Counted from the first letter of the stretch, positions 1 through 9,684 are shown. The stretch is DNA of 64,000 bases from Clostridium aceticum (GCF_001042715.1 NZ_CP009687.1:2347418-2411417); one strand, 5' to 3'. Numbers and translations: made by a program. The notes: generated from the letters alone by a model not told the origin.

Positions 1-766
1 AGGCTTCAGGATACTTCATTGGAGTACCTAAGTTTATGTCCTCCCATTGTGCTTTATCTGTTCCTAGAAGTGCAAAAGTAGTTTTGGGACAAAGTAGTAC
101 AATGGTTTCATCCCTAAGGCTTTCTTCTATACTTTTAAACAGTGGATAAGTAAAGATTTCTACCACTTTTTCTGCAAGCTTAGGACCTAAAATGTTTAAC
201 CCCCCGGTTGAATCCCCATAACTAATCATATTGACCCCTGATTTTTCAGCTTCTTTTACAAAGCGTAGTATTTCACTTCGAAATTTATCTAAAATGGCCT
301 TCATGGCTTCAGGATTTTTTTTAAATATTTTAAAGATATGGCGTGGATCAATTAAAACATTCATGATGGTAAAAGGACCTGAAATATATAGGACTACATT
401 TTCCCCTTCTTCTCTTAAATACTTGCAGGCTTTTAAAACTTCTGCTATACGGCCTATTGTATAATCAATTTCAGGTAAATTTAATATCTCCTCAGCAGTA
501 GTGCAAATATAGTCCTTTGCTCTTGGTCCTATGTTTTCATCTCCATAGTTAATATTTCCACCCAAGGCTTCCCCCTCAAGGGTATGGCAAAAGGGCAGTT
601 CACAAAAACTTGCATGATCCCGCTCTTTTACAGCAATGGCCAGCTGAGCCATGCTATCCCAGCTTTTATAGGCTTGGGGAAACTTCAAACTAGTTTTTTC
701 TGCGATCTCTTTGCTCATACCTACAGAGTTATCATAGGTACATTCAAAATCAATCATTTTACTCAT
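1..766 (-). CDS. URO-D / MtaA-CmuA family methyltransferase, 3' end outside window
   Basis: The frame is open from an ATG at 766 to the window edge, so only the N-terminal 255 or so residues are seen. The protein begins MSKMIDFECTYD and carries a GPFT motif and a YGDSTGG motif, both typical of the uroporphyrinogen decarboxylase fold used by corrinoid methyltransferases such as MtaA, MtbA and CmuA. A GGAGGCG ribosome site lies 6-7 bases before the ATG. It follows the CobW-like gene with a 15-base gap, so the two are probably one operon. The pairing suggests methyl transfer to or from a corrinoid cofactor rather than haem synthesis, but this is inferred from family and neighbour. The missing C-terminus would hold part of the zinc site. 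Confidence 0.8.
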   Translation of the reverse strand, partial: MSKMIDFECTYDNSVGMSKEIAEKTSLKFPQAYKSWDSMAQLAIAVKERDHASFCELPFCHTLEGEALGGNINYGDENIGPRAKDYICTTAEEILNLPEIDYTIGRIAEVLKACKYLREEGENVVLYISGPFTIMNVLIDPRHIFKIFKKNPEAMKAILDKFRSEILRFVKEAEKSGVNMISYGDSTGGLNILGPKLAEKVVEIFTYPLFKSIEESLRDETIVLLCPKTTFALLGTDKAQWEDINLGTPMKYPEA

Positions 767-781
767 GCCAACGCCTCCAAA

Positions 782-1696
782 CTATTGTTGAAACTCTTCG
801 GCTATTTTTTCTTTATTTAAATTGCTGCCAATAACAGCTACTTTTGTTTGTTTAGTATTTTCTAAATATTTCCAGTAATGATGGTGTGGTGTAAAATCAA
901 AGTGAACAAATCTCTTAGAATCAAGTTCTAAGATTCCTTTTGCTCTCAAAATACCACCGTATTCCTTATTTTTTAAAGCAATTAGTAGGTTATTCAACTC
1001 TTCTTCAGAAAAAACTCTTGGACTCACTATGGAGAAAGTACCAAACATCCTACTGGCAGGACTTAATAGGGACTTCTCCTTGGGATCAACACTGCAATTT
1101 TCAACAGTATTTAATATCTCAATGATTTTTTCTCCATCATAACCATACCAATCTTCCTTTAAAATAAAGGCTGTGGGATTGTTTAATCTTATTTGAGAAA
1201 TGACTTTTTCTACTTCTTCATGATCCAATTTATCAAAATGGCTTAGAAAAATGATATGTGCATTTCTTATTTGATCTAAATAAAATGCACCAAAGCTTTC
1301 TAAATAATCGTCAAATGCACTTACATCTACAATCGTAATTAATTGATGGACGCTGATACCCATACTAGGCTTCTCAGAAAGTTTGCTACAAACCTTTACA
1401 ATATCCGAGAGACTTCCCACACCTGAGGGTTCTATCAATATATGGTCCGGTCTATATTCTAAGGTCAGTTCTTCTATAGCTTTCTTAAAATCCTGTACGA
1501 CGCTGCAACAGATGCACCCAGCATAGATTTCTTTAATAGGAAGCTGACCTTCCATCAAATCTCCGTCAATTCCAACATTACCAAATTCATTTTCGATTAA
1601 AACTGTCTTACCCTCCATGTTGGGAATAACTTTTCTTAAAAATGTAGTCTTCCCAGCTCCTAAAAAGCCAGAGATAATACTAATTTTTGTACTCAA
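782..1696 (-). CDS. CobW/P47K family GTP-binding metallochaperone
   Basis: 304 residues. A Walker A loop GFLGAGKTT is at residues 10-18. The metal-binding CxCC motif typical of the CobW/COG0523 family is at residues 61-64 (GCICC). A C-terminal CobW domain ends in a His-rich stretch (FTPHHHYW). These GTPases deliver zinc, cobalt or a corrinoid to client proteins. The client here is plausibly the downstream URO-D type methyltransferase, 15 bases away on the same strand. The start is TTG at 1696, chosen because AAGGAGGT lies just upstream at about 1702-1709 and no closer ATG fits. The exact metal cannot be told from sequence. Confidence 0.88.
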   Translation of the reverse strand: MSTKISIISGFLGAGKTTFLRKVIPNMEGKTVLIENEFGNVGIDGDLMEGQLPIKEIYAGCICCSVVQDFKKAIEELTLEYRPDHILIEPSGVGSLSDIVKVCSKLSEKPSMGISVHQLITIVDVSAFDDYLESFGAFYLDQIRNAHIIFLSHFDKLDHEEVEKVISQIRLNNPTAFILKEDWYGYDGEKIIEILNTVENCSVDPKEKSLLSPASRMFGTFSIVSPRVFSEEELNNLLIALKNKEYGGILRAKGILELDSKRFVHFDFTPHHHYWKYLENTKQTKVAVIGSNLNKEKIAEEFQQ

Positions 1697-1855
1697 TGTA
1701 GACCTCCTTTGTAATAAAAGGGTTTATTTTTCTAATCCCACGACTGCTCATTTCAACACCTTTAACTTTAAAAAGCTCATATTTTGTCAATTCTCTATAA
1801 TTCTAACACTTAACATGTCTAATATCTAATCGATGTTTTCTATTATGATATATGT

Positions 1856-1954
1856 GTGTATAGATATTTTCTATGAAGCTCAGCTGAGTTTAAAATCATT
1901 TCTATATTTATCATTGCAGTACTGCCTTTAAATCTTTAATAAATATCTATACAC
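1856..1954. repeat. Inverted repeat in divergent intergenic region 1697-2017
   Basis: A perfect 14-base inverted repeat, GTGTATAGATATTT at 1856-1869 and its complement at 1941-1954, brackets a 71-base loop. In the loop is a 10-base palindrome CTCAGCTGAG at 1879-1888. The region separates the minus-strand CobW gene from the plus-strand glycosyltransferase, so it should carry both promoters. Role unknown; operator pair or transcript leader are both possible. Confidence 0.5.
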
Positions 1955-2017
1955 CATCAATATATTTCTCCATATTATAAATAGTAAAGGTTGTAAAGTA
2001 TAGGGAGGTGTTTGTTT

Positions 2018-3082
2018 ATGGAAGTTTTGCTTCTATCCATCATTGCAAAGTGTGGTGTATTCACCCATGTCCGAGAATTAGCTTTATCTATGCAAAAACA
2101 TGGTGTTCAAGTCACTGTAGGATTCATCCATAATTCAAAAACCATACGCATGTTTAAATCAACGAAAGAAGACCTGCAAAATATGGAAGAATCTCTAAAT
2201 GGTATCAATCATTTCTTTTATGAATCTGATGAGCATTTATTACAACAAATCAGCTGCAAACACATAGATTTGATACATGCTCATTCACCTCTGGTTTTTC
2301 CCACTACGGTACAGGTTTCTAAGAAGCTTAATATCCCTTTCATAGTAACACTTCATAGTGTATTGGATTGGAATAAGCTTTACCCTAATACAATCGCACA
2401 GGCAGAGTACATAATTGCCGTTGGCCCAGAAGCAGGAAAGTCTGTAGGTAAAGATTTCCAAGAAAAACTTTATACAATATTTAATGGTATTGATGTAGAC
2501 TACTACAAGCCTTACAGCAATAAAACGGTAGGTGGACCCTTACGTATCATATGGATGGGTAGAACTAGTGGTGCAGCCGCAAGTGGAGTCAGTTGTTTAG
2601 CCAAAGCAATCCATATCCTCCAACAAAGAGGCATTCCTATAGAGACCAAGATTATTGGTTATGCTGTAGGTGCAGATACTAGTAGGCTGAATGTCTGTGG
2701 TTGGGTCCATGACCCCTTACCTTATCTACAGTGGAGTCATATTGTATTCGGTCGAGGGCGAGCCCTTAGAGAGGCGATGGCTTGTGGAAATGTAGGTTTT
2801 TTAATTGCTCAAGGTTATGGAGGAATGGTTCAGGAAAGTTGGTTTGAAAAGGGCAGACAGCCCCAGCTCAGTGGTTCACTAAAGCACGGATACTCAGAGC
2901 TCAGTATTTCTACAATAGCTAATGATATATTACATTTTCACAAACATCGTAACCAACTTACACGAGCGAGAAGCTTAGCAAGAAAAATAGCTGAAGAAAA
3001 TTTTGATATAAAAAAAATGGTAGAACAAACTTATTCCGTCTACCAAAAGGCTCTTCAACATTACATTGGCAAAAAAAAATAG
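2018..3082 (+). CDS. Glycosyltransferase family 4 (GT-B fold)
   Basis: 354 residues from ATG at 2018; GGGAGGTG at 2003-2010 places the start here rather than at the in-frame TTG at 2012. The N-terminus with a GVFTHVRELA pattern, the central linker and an EAMACG motif near residue 256 match GT4 glycosyltransferases, which move a sugar from a nucleotide donor. The usual second half of the donor site is unusual: after EAMACG comes NVGFLIAQGYGG instead of the common P-V-(V/I) pattern. The next gene is a YheC/YheD-type protein in convergent orientation, which fits a spore-surface sugar role, but that is inference from context. Acceptor and donor are unknown. Confidence 0.75.
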   Translation: MEVLLLSIIAKCGVFTHVRELALSMQKHGVQVTVGFIHNSKTIRMFKSTKEDLQNMEESLNGINHFFYESDEHLLQQISCKHIDLIHAHSPLVFPTTVQVSKKLNIPFIVTLHSVLDWNKLYPNTIAQAEYIIAVGPEAGKSVGKDFQEKLYTIFNGIDVDYYKPYSNKTVGGPLRIIWMGRTSGAAASGVSCLAKAIHILQQRGIPIETKIIGYAVGADTSRLNVCGWVHDPLPYLQWSHIVFGRGRALREAMACGNVGFLIAQGYGGMVQESWFEKGRQPQLSGSLKHGYSELSISTIANDILHFHKHRNQLTRARSLARKIAEENFDIKKMVEQTYSVYQKALQHYIGKKK

Positions 3083-3101
3083 GATTACTAAAGAAAATAA
3101 T

Positions 3102-3142
3102 ACCCGTTCAGCTAATTTTGGGAAGCCTAGCGGGTGTTTTTA
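3102..3142 (+). terminator. Intrinsic terminator after glycosyltransferase
   Basis: ACCCG at 3102-3106 pairs with CGGGT at 3131-3135, with an inner extension (AGCT/AGCCT region), followed by GTTTTTAAT. It sits 19 bases after the glycosyltransferase stop and before the convergent gene. Confidence 0.6.
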
Positions 3143-3232
3143 ATATCTTTCATGAAATAAAACGCTATATTGCTAACTGGATCTCTAGTTCTTATACTGA
3201 AAATACTACTACTGAGACTCCTGTATCTATCA

Positions 3233-4243
3233 TTAGGTTTTTGCTAAGTAAGCAGCGTAACTTAGTGGTGTAAGAAAAGCTCTTTCTACTGCCTCCTCAC
3301 TAATTTCTTGAAAGATCGTTTTCTCTGGCTTACCATTGACTTCGATAATCCATAGTTTGTTGTCTAATCCAATACCCAAATCCACACTGATTTCTCCTAA
3401 GACGCACAATTCTTTTTCTAAAGTCTTTGCTACCTGAATACTGACTTTCCTAAGTTCATGTGTAATATCTTTTTTCACTACTATGTCCTCTAGAACCTTC
3501 TCAACAGGGCGAATAGCATAAGTTATATTGGTTATAAAATGTTTTTTGTAGCTGATTCTGCTCATATCTTCGGTTATATCCCAAAGACCCTCATGATTTT
3601 TTTGTACTAACATACGTATATCAAATATACGTCCGTTTGTAGTTTTAAAAAAAATGAAGGGTTGCATGATGTAGTTGTCCAGATGCAGATATTTTTCCAC
3701 ATAATCAATGAATGTTTCGGTAGTTTTAAATATTTTCATGGGATAGGGACTTCGCATATACACTTTATATTCCTTGTTTTCGAGGCTAAACTTATAGATG
3801 TTGCTTCCTAATGAAGAATTTTGAGGCTTTATTATTATAGCCCCTTCTTCTTTCAACATGACTAGCATAAATTTTTGATTATATAGATAAGTTGGTATCA
3901 ACAAATCCTTCAGTTTTGTTTCCTTTAAAATAGAATAAATCTGATATTTATTAAACCGAGTAAAGCTGTTAAAGACCTTGCCCTTTCCTATCACCGTTTC
4001 TAAACGGCTAGTTACTTCTGTTGAGCTGGTGTAGCATCTATGATAAACGACATCAGGAAACCCGGTTGTTATTTGTTGCCATTCACCATTTTTTAATATA
4101 ATCCCTCTAATCTTTTGATCTGTCCAGCTAATTCCTTTAACTGTGAATTTTAAAAGATTGATGGGAGAATCTTTATCTATCTTGTAAAAGGATACCGGTT
4201 TTAAATTATTACAGAGTAAACCTATTAGCACCTTTTCTTTCAT
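3233..4243 (-). CDS. YheC/YheD family ATP-grasp protein (spore-associated family)
   Basis: 336 residues from ATG 4243. An in-frame GTG at 4249 is only about three bases from the AAGGAAGG ribosome site, while the ATG has the right spacing. The C-terminal half holds ATP-grasp features: IIIKPQNSSLGSNIY for the nucleotide lysine, and GEISVDLGIG and WIIEVNGKP for the metal-binding Asp and Glu-x-Asn residues. YheC and YheD of Bacillus are associated with the spore coat; the substrate is not known to me. It converges on the glycosyltransferase and is divergent from the small Cys-rich gene at 4391. That grouping supports, but does not prove, a sporulation role. Confidence 0.75.
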   Translation of the reverse strand: MKEKVLIGLLCNNLKPVSFYKIDKDSPINLLKFTVKGISWTDQKIRGIILKNGEWQQITTGFPDVVYHRCYTSSTEVTSRLETVIGKGKVFNSFTRFNKYQIYSILKETKLKDLLIPTYLYNQKFMLVMLKEEGAIIIKPQNSSLGSNIYKFSLENKEYKVYMRSPYPMKIFKTTETFIDYVEKYLHLDNYIMQPFIFFKTTNGRIFDIRMLVQKNHEGLWDITEDMSRISYKKHFITNITYAIRPVEKVLEDIVVKKDITHELRKVSIQVAKTLEKELCVLGEISVDLGIGLDNKLWIIEVNGKPEKTIFQEISEEAVERAFLTPLSYAAYLAKT

Positions 4244-4390
4244 GATCACACCCCTTCCTTAGTACATCATATTCACTTTCGATTTTATTGGTGTGATTCA
4301 CTTCCAAAAAACCCTCTTAAACTACGAGGTTATAGTAGTACACTTTCCAAACATAGTTCATAAAATAAATGAGAAAGGTGGTGAGGAAGA

Positions 4391-4603
4391 GTGGGTGTAA
4401 GAGGTTGTGGCTGCACTTGTTTGGAGTTAACAGAGGACTTTGAGTTAGGTGAAGATGTTCAGATACGTACTGTTTCAAACGCTTTAGAGCGTGGCGAAAT
4501 AAGTGAAATTAGGGAAAATACCATCGTGTTGGATCAGGGGGGAGATGAATTTATTGTTATCTGCTGTGCTCATATTGTCAGCATAGAACCAGCAGGTAAT
4601 TAG
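4391..4603 (+). CDS. Small Cys-containing hypothetical protein
   Basis: 70 residues, acidic, with five cysteines: RGCGCTC near the N-terminus and VICC near residue 57. I do not recognise the family. GTG start at 4391 is preceded by AAAGGTGGTGAGG at 4374-4386, a plausible ribosome site. It is transcribed divergently from the YheC/YheD-type gene and followed by a strong hairpin. Small Cys-rich proteins beside YheC/D-like genes are often spore-surface components, but nothing in the sequence fixes this. Confidence 0.6.
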   Translation: MGVRGCGCTCLELTEDFELGEDVQIRTVSNALERGEISEIRENTIVLDQGGDEFIVICCAHIVSIEPAGN

Positions 4604-4622
4604 TGACTTAGATAAACAAAAT

Positions 4623-4675
4623 ATAGATGTGCGCTTCTAAAATTTAGAGGTGCACATCTATAGACAATATTTTTT
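4623..4675 (+). terminator. Intrinsic terminator
   Basis: ATAGATGTGC pairs with GCACATCTAT across 4623-4662, with the stem extended through cttcta/tagagg, followed by ATATTTTTTT. It ends the small gene at 4391-4603. Confidence 0.8.
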
Positions 4676-4799
4676 TAAACGCTATAATCATCATCAAGGA
4701 CCAATTGTTAGTTGCCTCAATACCTTATCTACTATATTACTTTTTATGCTTTCATCAAAGCCTGTTTTATTTCAAAGTATACTCTAAAATAGCTTAGCA

Positions 4800-6371
4800 T
4801 TAGCCAGCAGAATAAATATCTGAAAACTCAACATTTATTCTTTCCACATGATCTTGCTTTGCAGGTGGACTTAACTGCCAATCCTCCTCAACTACTCTTG
4901 TAGGTAGTTGTATATTAAAAGTGGAACCTTTGTCTAATTCACTTTCTGCACTAATTTTACCACCGTGCATTTCTACGAGAGCTTTGACAAGACTCAACCC
5001 TATACCACTTCCTTCATGGTGTCTGGAAAACAAGTCTGTTACTTGGCAAAATCTTTCGAATACTTCTTGCAATTTTTCTGGAGGGATGCCCTTTCCACTA
5101 TCCTTTACCTCAATGTATAAATGATCATCGTCATGATGAATACTAACCAGTATTGTTCCCCTCTGTGGCGTAAATTTCACAGCATTAGAGAGAAGGTTTA
5201 ACATAATTCTTTCTATTTTTTCATCATCACAGGCAATTATTTTTTCTTCTATATCTGTATCAAAAATAAGATGAATACCTTTATTTTCTATGTAATTAGA
5301 TACAGATAGTGTAATTTCCTCTACAATCCTTACTACATCGCAGTTCTTTAAATGTACTTCAAATGCTAAAGCATCTATCTTAGTGATATCTATTAGGTTA
5401 TTTACAAGTCTAAGTAATCTATAACAGTTTTGTTTCATGATGGTGACATTTTTTATTACTTTTCCTTGATTTTCGCAGTATACACGATCTCTTGAATAGG
5501 TTTCAATCAACTGCACTGACCCCAAAATAACATTTAACGGGGTTCTCAACTCATGAGAAATATTTGAAAAAAATTCTGTTTTCATCTTGTCTTGTTCTAA
5601 TATCTCATCTATGATTCGTCTTTTTTCTACTACCCGCTCCTCCAACATGTATCTTTCTTTTTTGTCGCTAATATCTGTTATCACGCCTACTATTCCACTA
5701 GGGTTCCCCATCCCATCTGTAAACAGAGCCTTATTAACAACAACATTTCTTAAGCTACCGTCAACAATCCTCATTACTGTTTCGTAAACCTGTTTCCCTG
5801 TGGTTTTTAGAAGCTCTATATCCATCTCATGGTATATATTTGCTAGTTTCAAGTCATATAAATCATATACAGTTTTTCCGATAACCTCCTTTTCCTTCAA
5901 GCCTGTAGCCTCTTGAAGTGCCAAATTACAACCAGTATATCTGTACTCTAAATTCATAAAAAAAATGGGATTCGGTATAGCATCCATTAAACTCTGTAGA
6001 AGAATAATCTTTTTCTTTAATTGTTCCTCGGTAAGTTTTCTTTTTTGAACTTCATTTTCCAGTTGAAGATTTTTTTCCCTCAAAGCTTCTGTTGTTCTTC
6101 CTAAGTAATACGCAATAGAATAGTACAGTATAGATCCCAAAATCATAGTCAAAAGTCCATTTGCATAGTCTAAGTTAATATTTAAGATAAAATTCCTTAC
6201 TCCAAGCATAATCCATAATGTTGCTGTAATCAACCCAGCTTTATAACTCAGTCGTACAGAACTTATACTTATAAACAACAGTCCTAAAATCCCCTTGATA
6301 GACATAGGTATAAAGGGCACGAGGTTTAAAAGTATCATCAGTGTATAAAAACCAACATAAACTTTTTTCAT
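4800..6371 (-). CDS. Membrane PAS sensor histidine kinase
   Basis: 523 residues from ATG 6371, which has AGGGGGA upstream; the longer ATG at 6410 has no ribosome site. Order: about three or four hydrophobic segments in the first 90 residues, a short coiled coil, a PAS domain at roughly 125-240, HisKA with the phosphorylated His near residue 273 (SHELRTPLN), then HATPase_c with N box (LLSNAVKFTP), G1 (DSGKGIP), F box and G2 (GSGIGLSLVKA). It is an orphan: no response regulator lies beside it. Kinases of this shape in clostridia include those that phosphorylate Spo0A, which is one possible partner; this is inference only. Confidence 0.9.
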   Translation of the reverse strand: MKKVYVGFYTLMILLNLVPFIPMSIKGILGLLFISISSVRLSYKAGLITATLWIMLGVRNFILNINLDYANGLLTMILGSILYYSIAYYLGRTTEALREKNLQLENEVQKRKLTEEQLKKKIILLQSLMDAIPNPIFFMNLEYRYTGCNLALQEATGLKEKEVIGKTVYDLYDLKLANIYHEMDIELLKTTGKQVYETVMRIVDGSLRNVVVNKALFTDGMGNPSGIVGVITDISDKKERYMLEERVVEKRRIIDEILEQDKMKTEFFSNISHELRTPLNVILGSVQLIETYSRDRVYCENQGKVIKNVTIMKQNCYRLLRLVNNLIDITKIDALAFEVHLKNCDVVRIVEEITLSVSNYIENKGIHLIFDTDIEEKIIACDDEKIERIMLNLLSNAVKFTPQRGTILVSIHHDDDHLYIEVKDSGKGIPPEKLQEVFERFCQVTDLFSRHHEGSGIGLSLVKALVEMHGGKISAESELDKGSTFNIQLPTRVVEEDWQLSPPAKQDHVERINVEFSDIYSAG

Positions 6372-6668
6372 AGATATCCCCCTAGGATTATAGTTCAGTT
6401 CTGTTTTCATAGGTGCTAACTTAAGCTAATTATTTCCAAGAACCCTCTCAATTTGTCACTCTTAACATAGGGAAGGATCTTGAAATAAAGAAGAATTTTC
6501 TTAATGTCAAATGCTGGCTTAAGTTGACGCTAGTGACTGTGTTTTAACTTTATAGCTTAACTATGATAATCTAAATCACTACATTTTGAGAATATGGTAC
6601 TATATTACTATATTACCTTATTCTTCCTTATTGCTGTTTTTCCTTCTTTTTTTACTTTTATACAATAA
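6372..6668. other. Intergenic region, no gene seen
   Basis: AT-rich leader of the histidine kinase gene. No ORF with a ribosome site, no RNA fold recognised. Confidence 0.5.
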
Positions 6669-6714
6669 AAAAGTCCTAGAGGAGCATATCATATCAGCTT
6701 CTATTAGGACTTTT
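6669..6714 (-). terminator. Terminator of YbaK gene
   Basis: AAAAGTCCTA at 6669-6678 pairs with TAGGACTTTT at 6705-6714. Read leftwards the stem is followed by a T-rich run (TTTTTTATTG). It lies 40 bases past the stop of the minus-strand gene at 6754. Confidence 0.8.
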
Positions 6715-6753
6715 CCTTTGAGGTAAATTAGAAAAGCAGGCTTTATTTACATG

Positions 6754-7227
6754 TTATTCCTGCCAAGCCTTACATACATCTACCCAGGAATTTGCATTAG
6801 AATATTTTTCAAGTTCATCAATAGTAAGTTCAATAGCACTATTGCTGCTGCCACAGGCTGGAAAAACTGTTGTAAATCTTTTGAGGGATGTATCGAGATA
6901 GGTAATTACGCCATCCTTCACTCCAAAGGGACAAACGCCACCTACTGCATGTCCTACAAGCTTAACTACCTCGTCAGAAGTTAACATCTTTGCCTTTGTC
7001 CCAAAGTGTGCTTTATATTTTGCATTATCGATTTTTGCATCTCCTGCTGTAACAATCAAAATACATTTGTCCTTCACCATAAAGGATAATGTTTTTGCAA
7101 TTCTTTTTGGTTCACAATTCGCTGCCTGAGCTGCTAATTCCACTGTGGCACTGGACACTTCAAACTCAAGGATCTTATCCTCCATATTCCACTGCATAAA
7201 ATATTCCCTAACTTTTTCTATAGCCAT
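6754..7227 (-). CDS. YbaK/EbsC family aminoacyl-tRNA deacylase
   Basis: 157 residues, full length for the YbaK/ProX editing fold. Family landmarks visible are the substrate-pocket lysine in AKTLSFMV, the GDAKIDNAKYK segment and the glycine-rich VGGVCPFGVK loop. These proteins hydrolyse mischarged tRNA, typically Cys-tRNA(Pro) or Ala-tRNA(Pro). AAGGAG precedes the ATG by about seven bases. It stands alone, with its own terminator at 6669-6714. Which mischarged tRNA it clears cannot be read from sequence. Confidence 0.88.
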   Translation of the reverse strand: MAIEKVREYFMQWNMEDKILEFEVSSATVELAAQAANCEPKRIAKTLSFMVKDKCILIVTAGDAKIDNAKYKAHFGTKAKMLTSDEVVKLVGHAVGGVCPFGVKDGVITYLDTSLKRFTTVFPACGSSNSAIELTIDELEKYSNANSWVDVCKAWQE

Positions 7228-7457
7228 TTTCCTTCTCCTTTGCTTTATATGAATTAATTTCTAATTACCGTAATTATAACATTCTGTAGGAAAATATAAA
7301 AATCCTTCAATTTGCTAGATGTGTAAAATTATCAGCATCCCCTAATATAACATCACACCGCAAACAATGTACGCTATACTTATAGGCTTTCTACTAGCAC
7401 CTTCCTAAAGTTATAGCATATGCTATTAACAAAGCCTAAGAAAGGAGAGAAAACAAC

Positions 7458-7988
7458 ATGTATAACCCTTATAATCCATATTGGTCCCCCTACTGGACTA
7501 CACCCCCCACGTATAATCCCTATCCCTATTGGGGTACACCACCAATGTATCCTTCAGAACCCCCAAAACACTTTATTGACTTAAAGGATTATGGACCACA
7601 ACCCTATGTAGTTAATATCGAGGAGGCTACTAAGCAAAACGATTATTATCGTATCGCTTTGTGGACAGGTAAATATTTGCAACTCACCTTAATGAGCATT
7701 GATGTTGGTGATGACATAGGTTTAGAAGTTCATCACGACCATGATCAATTCATACGTATTGAGGAAGGGCAAGGCATTGTTAAAATGGGAGACAAAAAAG
7801 ATCAGTTGGATTTTCAAGCAAAAGTCTATGATGACTACGCAATATTTATACCTGCCGGCAAATGGCATAATCTAATCAATACAGGTTGTAAACCCCTTAA
7901 ACTATACTCTATTTACGCACCACCCGAGCATCCCCATGGCACAGTTCATAAAACTAAAGAGGATGCTGAAAAATGTCGTGAACGCTAA
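7458..7988 (+). CDS. Cupin protein with Tyr/Pro-rich N-terminus
   Basis: 176 residues. The first 35 are a low-complexity Tyr-Pro-Asn-Trp tail of repeated YNPY and PYW units, as in spore coat or exosporium proteins. From about residue 60 there is one cupin barrel: motif 1 contains HHDHDQFIRIEEGQG and motif 2 PAGKWHNLIN, giving the usual two His, one Glu and one His metal ligands. The cupin half resembles sugar-isomerase-like or mannose-6-phosphate isomerase-like stand-alone cupins. AAAGGAG precedes the ATG. A spore-coat location is inferred from the tail; any catalytic activity is unknown. Confidence 0.8.
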   Translation: MYNPYNPYWSPYWTTPPTYNPYPYWGTPPMYPSEPPKHFIDLKDYGPQPYVVNIEEATKQNDYYRIALWTGKYLQLTLMSIDVGDDIGLEVHHDHDQFIRIEEGQGIVKMGDKKDQLDFQAKVYDDYAIFIPAGKWHNLINTGCKPLKLYSIYAPPEHPHGTVHKTKEDAEKCRER

Positions 7989-8090
7989 ATACCATAAGCT
8001 TTACTTCTCTGTGAAATTTAGAAATTCTAAAGGCTTGTGTGAATTTTAACTCTAGACTCTATTAGAAACATAAAATACTTTATAGTAAAA

Positions 8091-8122
8091 CAAAGCAACC
8101 ATAATATTGTTTGGTTGCTTTG
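8091..8122. terminator. Bidirectional hairpin between convergent genes
   Basis: CAAAGCAACC pairs perfectly with GGTTGCTTTG around a 12-base loop. It separates the cupin gene (plus) from the lipoprotein gene (minus, stop at 8163). The leftward side has TTTTACTATA, so termination of the minus-strand gene looks more convincing. Confidence 0.65.
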
Positions 8123-8162
8123 CAAATAGTTTAAAATTTATACGCTTAATATTTCAAACATT

Positions 8163-9563
8163 TTAATGACTCTTTATTCTAAGCCATTCACTTTCCGTAA
8201 TAAATTCATGGATATCATTTTTATAATTGACCTCTAGCTTCTCTCCTTGATTTATTACTTTAATAGTCATTTTATCTTTATTATTAATCAGCATTTCCAC
8301 TACATTATCCTTTACTTGCTGTACCTTATATTTATCTGTTACTTCTCGCTCTGACATATAATAACCTTGGTGCATTTCGTTGCCTACAAATTCGATGGTA
8401 GCACCTAAAAAATTATCTACTGGATAGATCCAAATTTTATTTTCTAACAATGAAAGAATATCCAATTTTGTTTGTGCTTTATTTCCTGTTTCTAGTTTTA
8501 AGTTCCCAGCAAGATCATAGAGTTCAAGATCTTCATTGATAAGAATCCATTCGCCATTTTGCCACTTATATTCATGTTCAAACCCTACTAAATCCCAGTT
8601 TCCTACTGGCCAAAATTCTAGATAGAAGGTAACAATAACTTTATCTGCCTCTTCTTTTACTTGGACGTAACTAAAGTCATGTGTTTGATGAATCCCAAAC
8701 TTATCTAAATAGTATTTGAAATTATCTTTTGAATCTTTATCTAACAATACAACATATTTTTTATCTAGTTGAGGATAGTAAAGACTTAAGTTATTAGAAG
8801 CATCATTTGAAACTTGAGGGAATAAGGGAAGCTTATCCAAGTCTGCTTTAGTATAGTTGCTTTTATGTACTGAAGTATCTATGCTCTCATCATTATTAGT
8901 TGTTTCAGCTAAGTTCCAAAAATAATCGTCAGAATAATATCTAAAAGAAAATTCATTCATATTAAACTCAAAACATATACCTTCTTCAAACAGGATAAAT
9001 AGTGATTCCTCACCAAACCTATTTTTTCTTATCTTATATTCACTAATTGTATAATTTTCATCAGTTATTCCTTCATAAACTTCTATGTAGTAAGAAACAA
9101 ATTCTTCCCATAGATAGAATTTCTCTTCACCGAATTGCTGAATTTCTTGATCATAAATATCATTTAATGCAGGTTGTTGTCTTATAGCAATCTTCCCATT
9201 CGTATCAAATATGTAATATTTATTACCATCACCATCAACGAAGGTAATATTTTTCCTTGGATCATCAGTGTTTTGCTTTGACATACCGTAAGTTACACTT
9301 CTATATTTTTCAAATCCAAACATAGCAATATATAGTTCATCAGCAGTATCATGATCTATCTTGTCTTTATCAAGCAACTTAGCATCTTTAAATGCTTTTT
9401 CAGTTAGCTCCCACAACTCTGTTTCTTCATTATATCTTGCATACGATTGCTGAGAGCTTACTTCCTTTGATCTACTACATCCCACCAACAACCCCAGTAT
9501 TAAAACCGCTACTATAAATAATATTACTCTCTTGTTCTCTCCCACGCTCTTCTTCCTCTCCAT
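8163..9563 (-). CDS. Large secreted lipoprotein, unknown function
   Basis: 466 residues with a signal peptide and a lipobox LVGC (Cys near residue 29), so probably anchored on the outer face of the membrane. The mature part is acidic and rich in Tyr, Asp and Asn, with no domain I can name. It may be two related halves, each with WELT/FWNLAE-like and LYYPQL-like segments. The ATG at 9563 has no clear ribosome site. An in-frame GTG six codons later follows AGAGGAAG and may be the real start. The first domain could resemble IseA-type endopeptidase inhibitors, but I would not rely on it. Confidence 0.65.
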   Translation of the reverse strand: MERKKSVGENKRVILFIVAVLILGLLVGCSRSKEVSSQQSYARYNEETELWELTEKAFKDAKLLDKDKIDHDTADELYIAMFGFEKYRSVTYGMSKQNTDDPRKNITFVDGDGNKYYIFDTNGKIAIRQQPALNDIYDQEIQQFGEEKFYLWEEFVSYYIEVYEGITDENYTISEYKIRKNRFGEESLFILFEEGICFEFNMNEFSFRYYSDDYFWNLAETTNNDESIDTSVHKSNYTKADLDKLPLFPQVSNDASNNLSLYYPQLDKKYVVLLDKDSKDNFKYYLDKFGIHQTHDFSYVQVKEEADKVIVTFYLEFWPVGNWDLVGFEHEYKWQNGEWILINEDLELYDLAGNLKLETGNKAQTKLDILSLLENKIWIYPVDNFLGATIEFVGNEMHQGYYMSEREVTDKYKVQQVKDNVVEMLINNKDKMTIKVINQGEKLEVNYKNDIHEFITESEWLRIKSH

Positions 9564-9684
9564 AGATGATTAATAATAATTGATATAATTTAACATTATT
9601 AGCATACTACAAAACTTATTTTATTATTGTCGATTCTTGTCGAAAAAAGATGTGTTTTTTAGTTTAACTTGTAAAATAAAAGAC

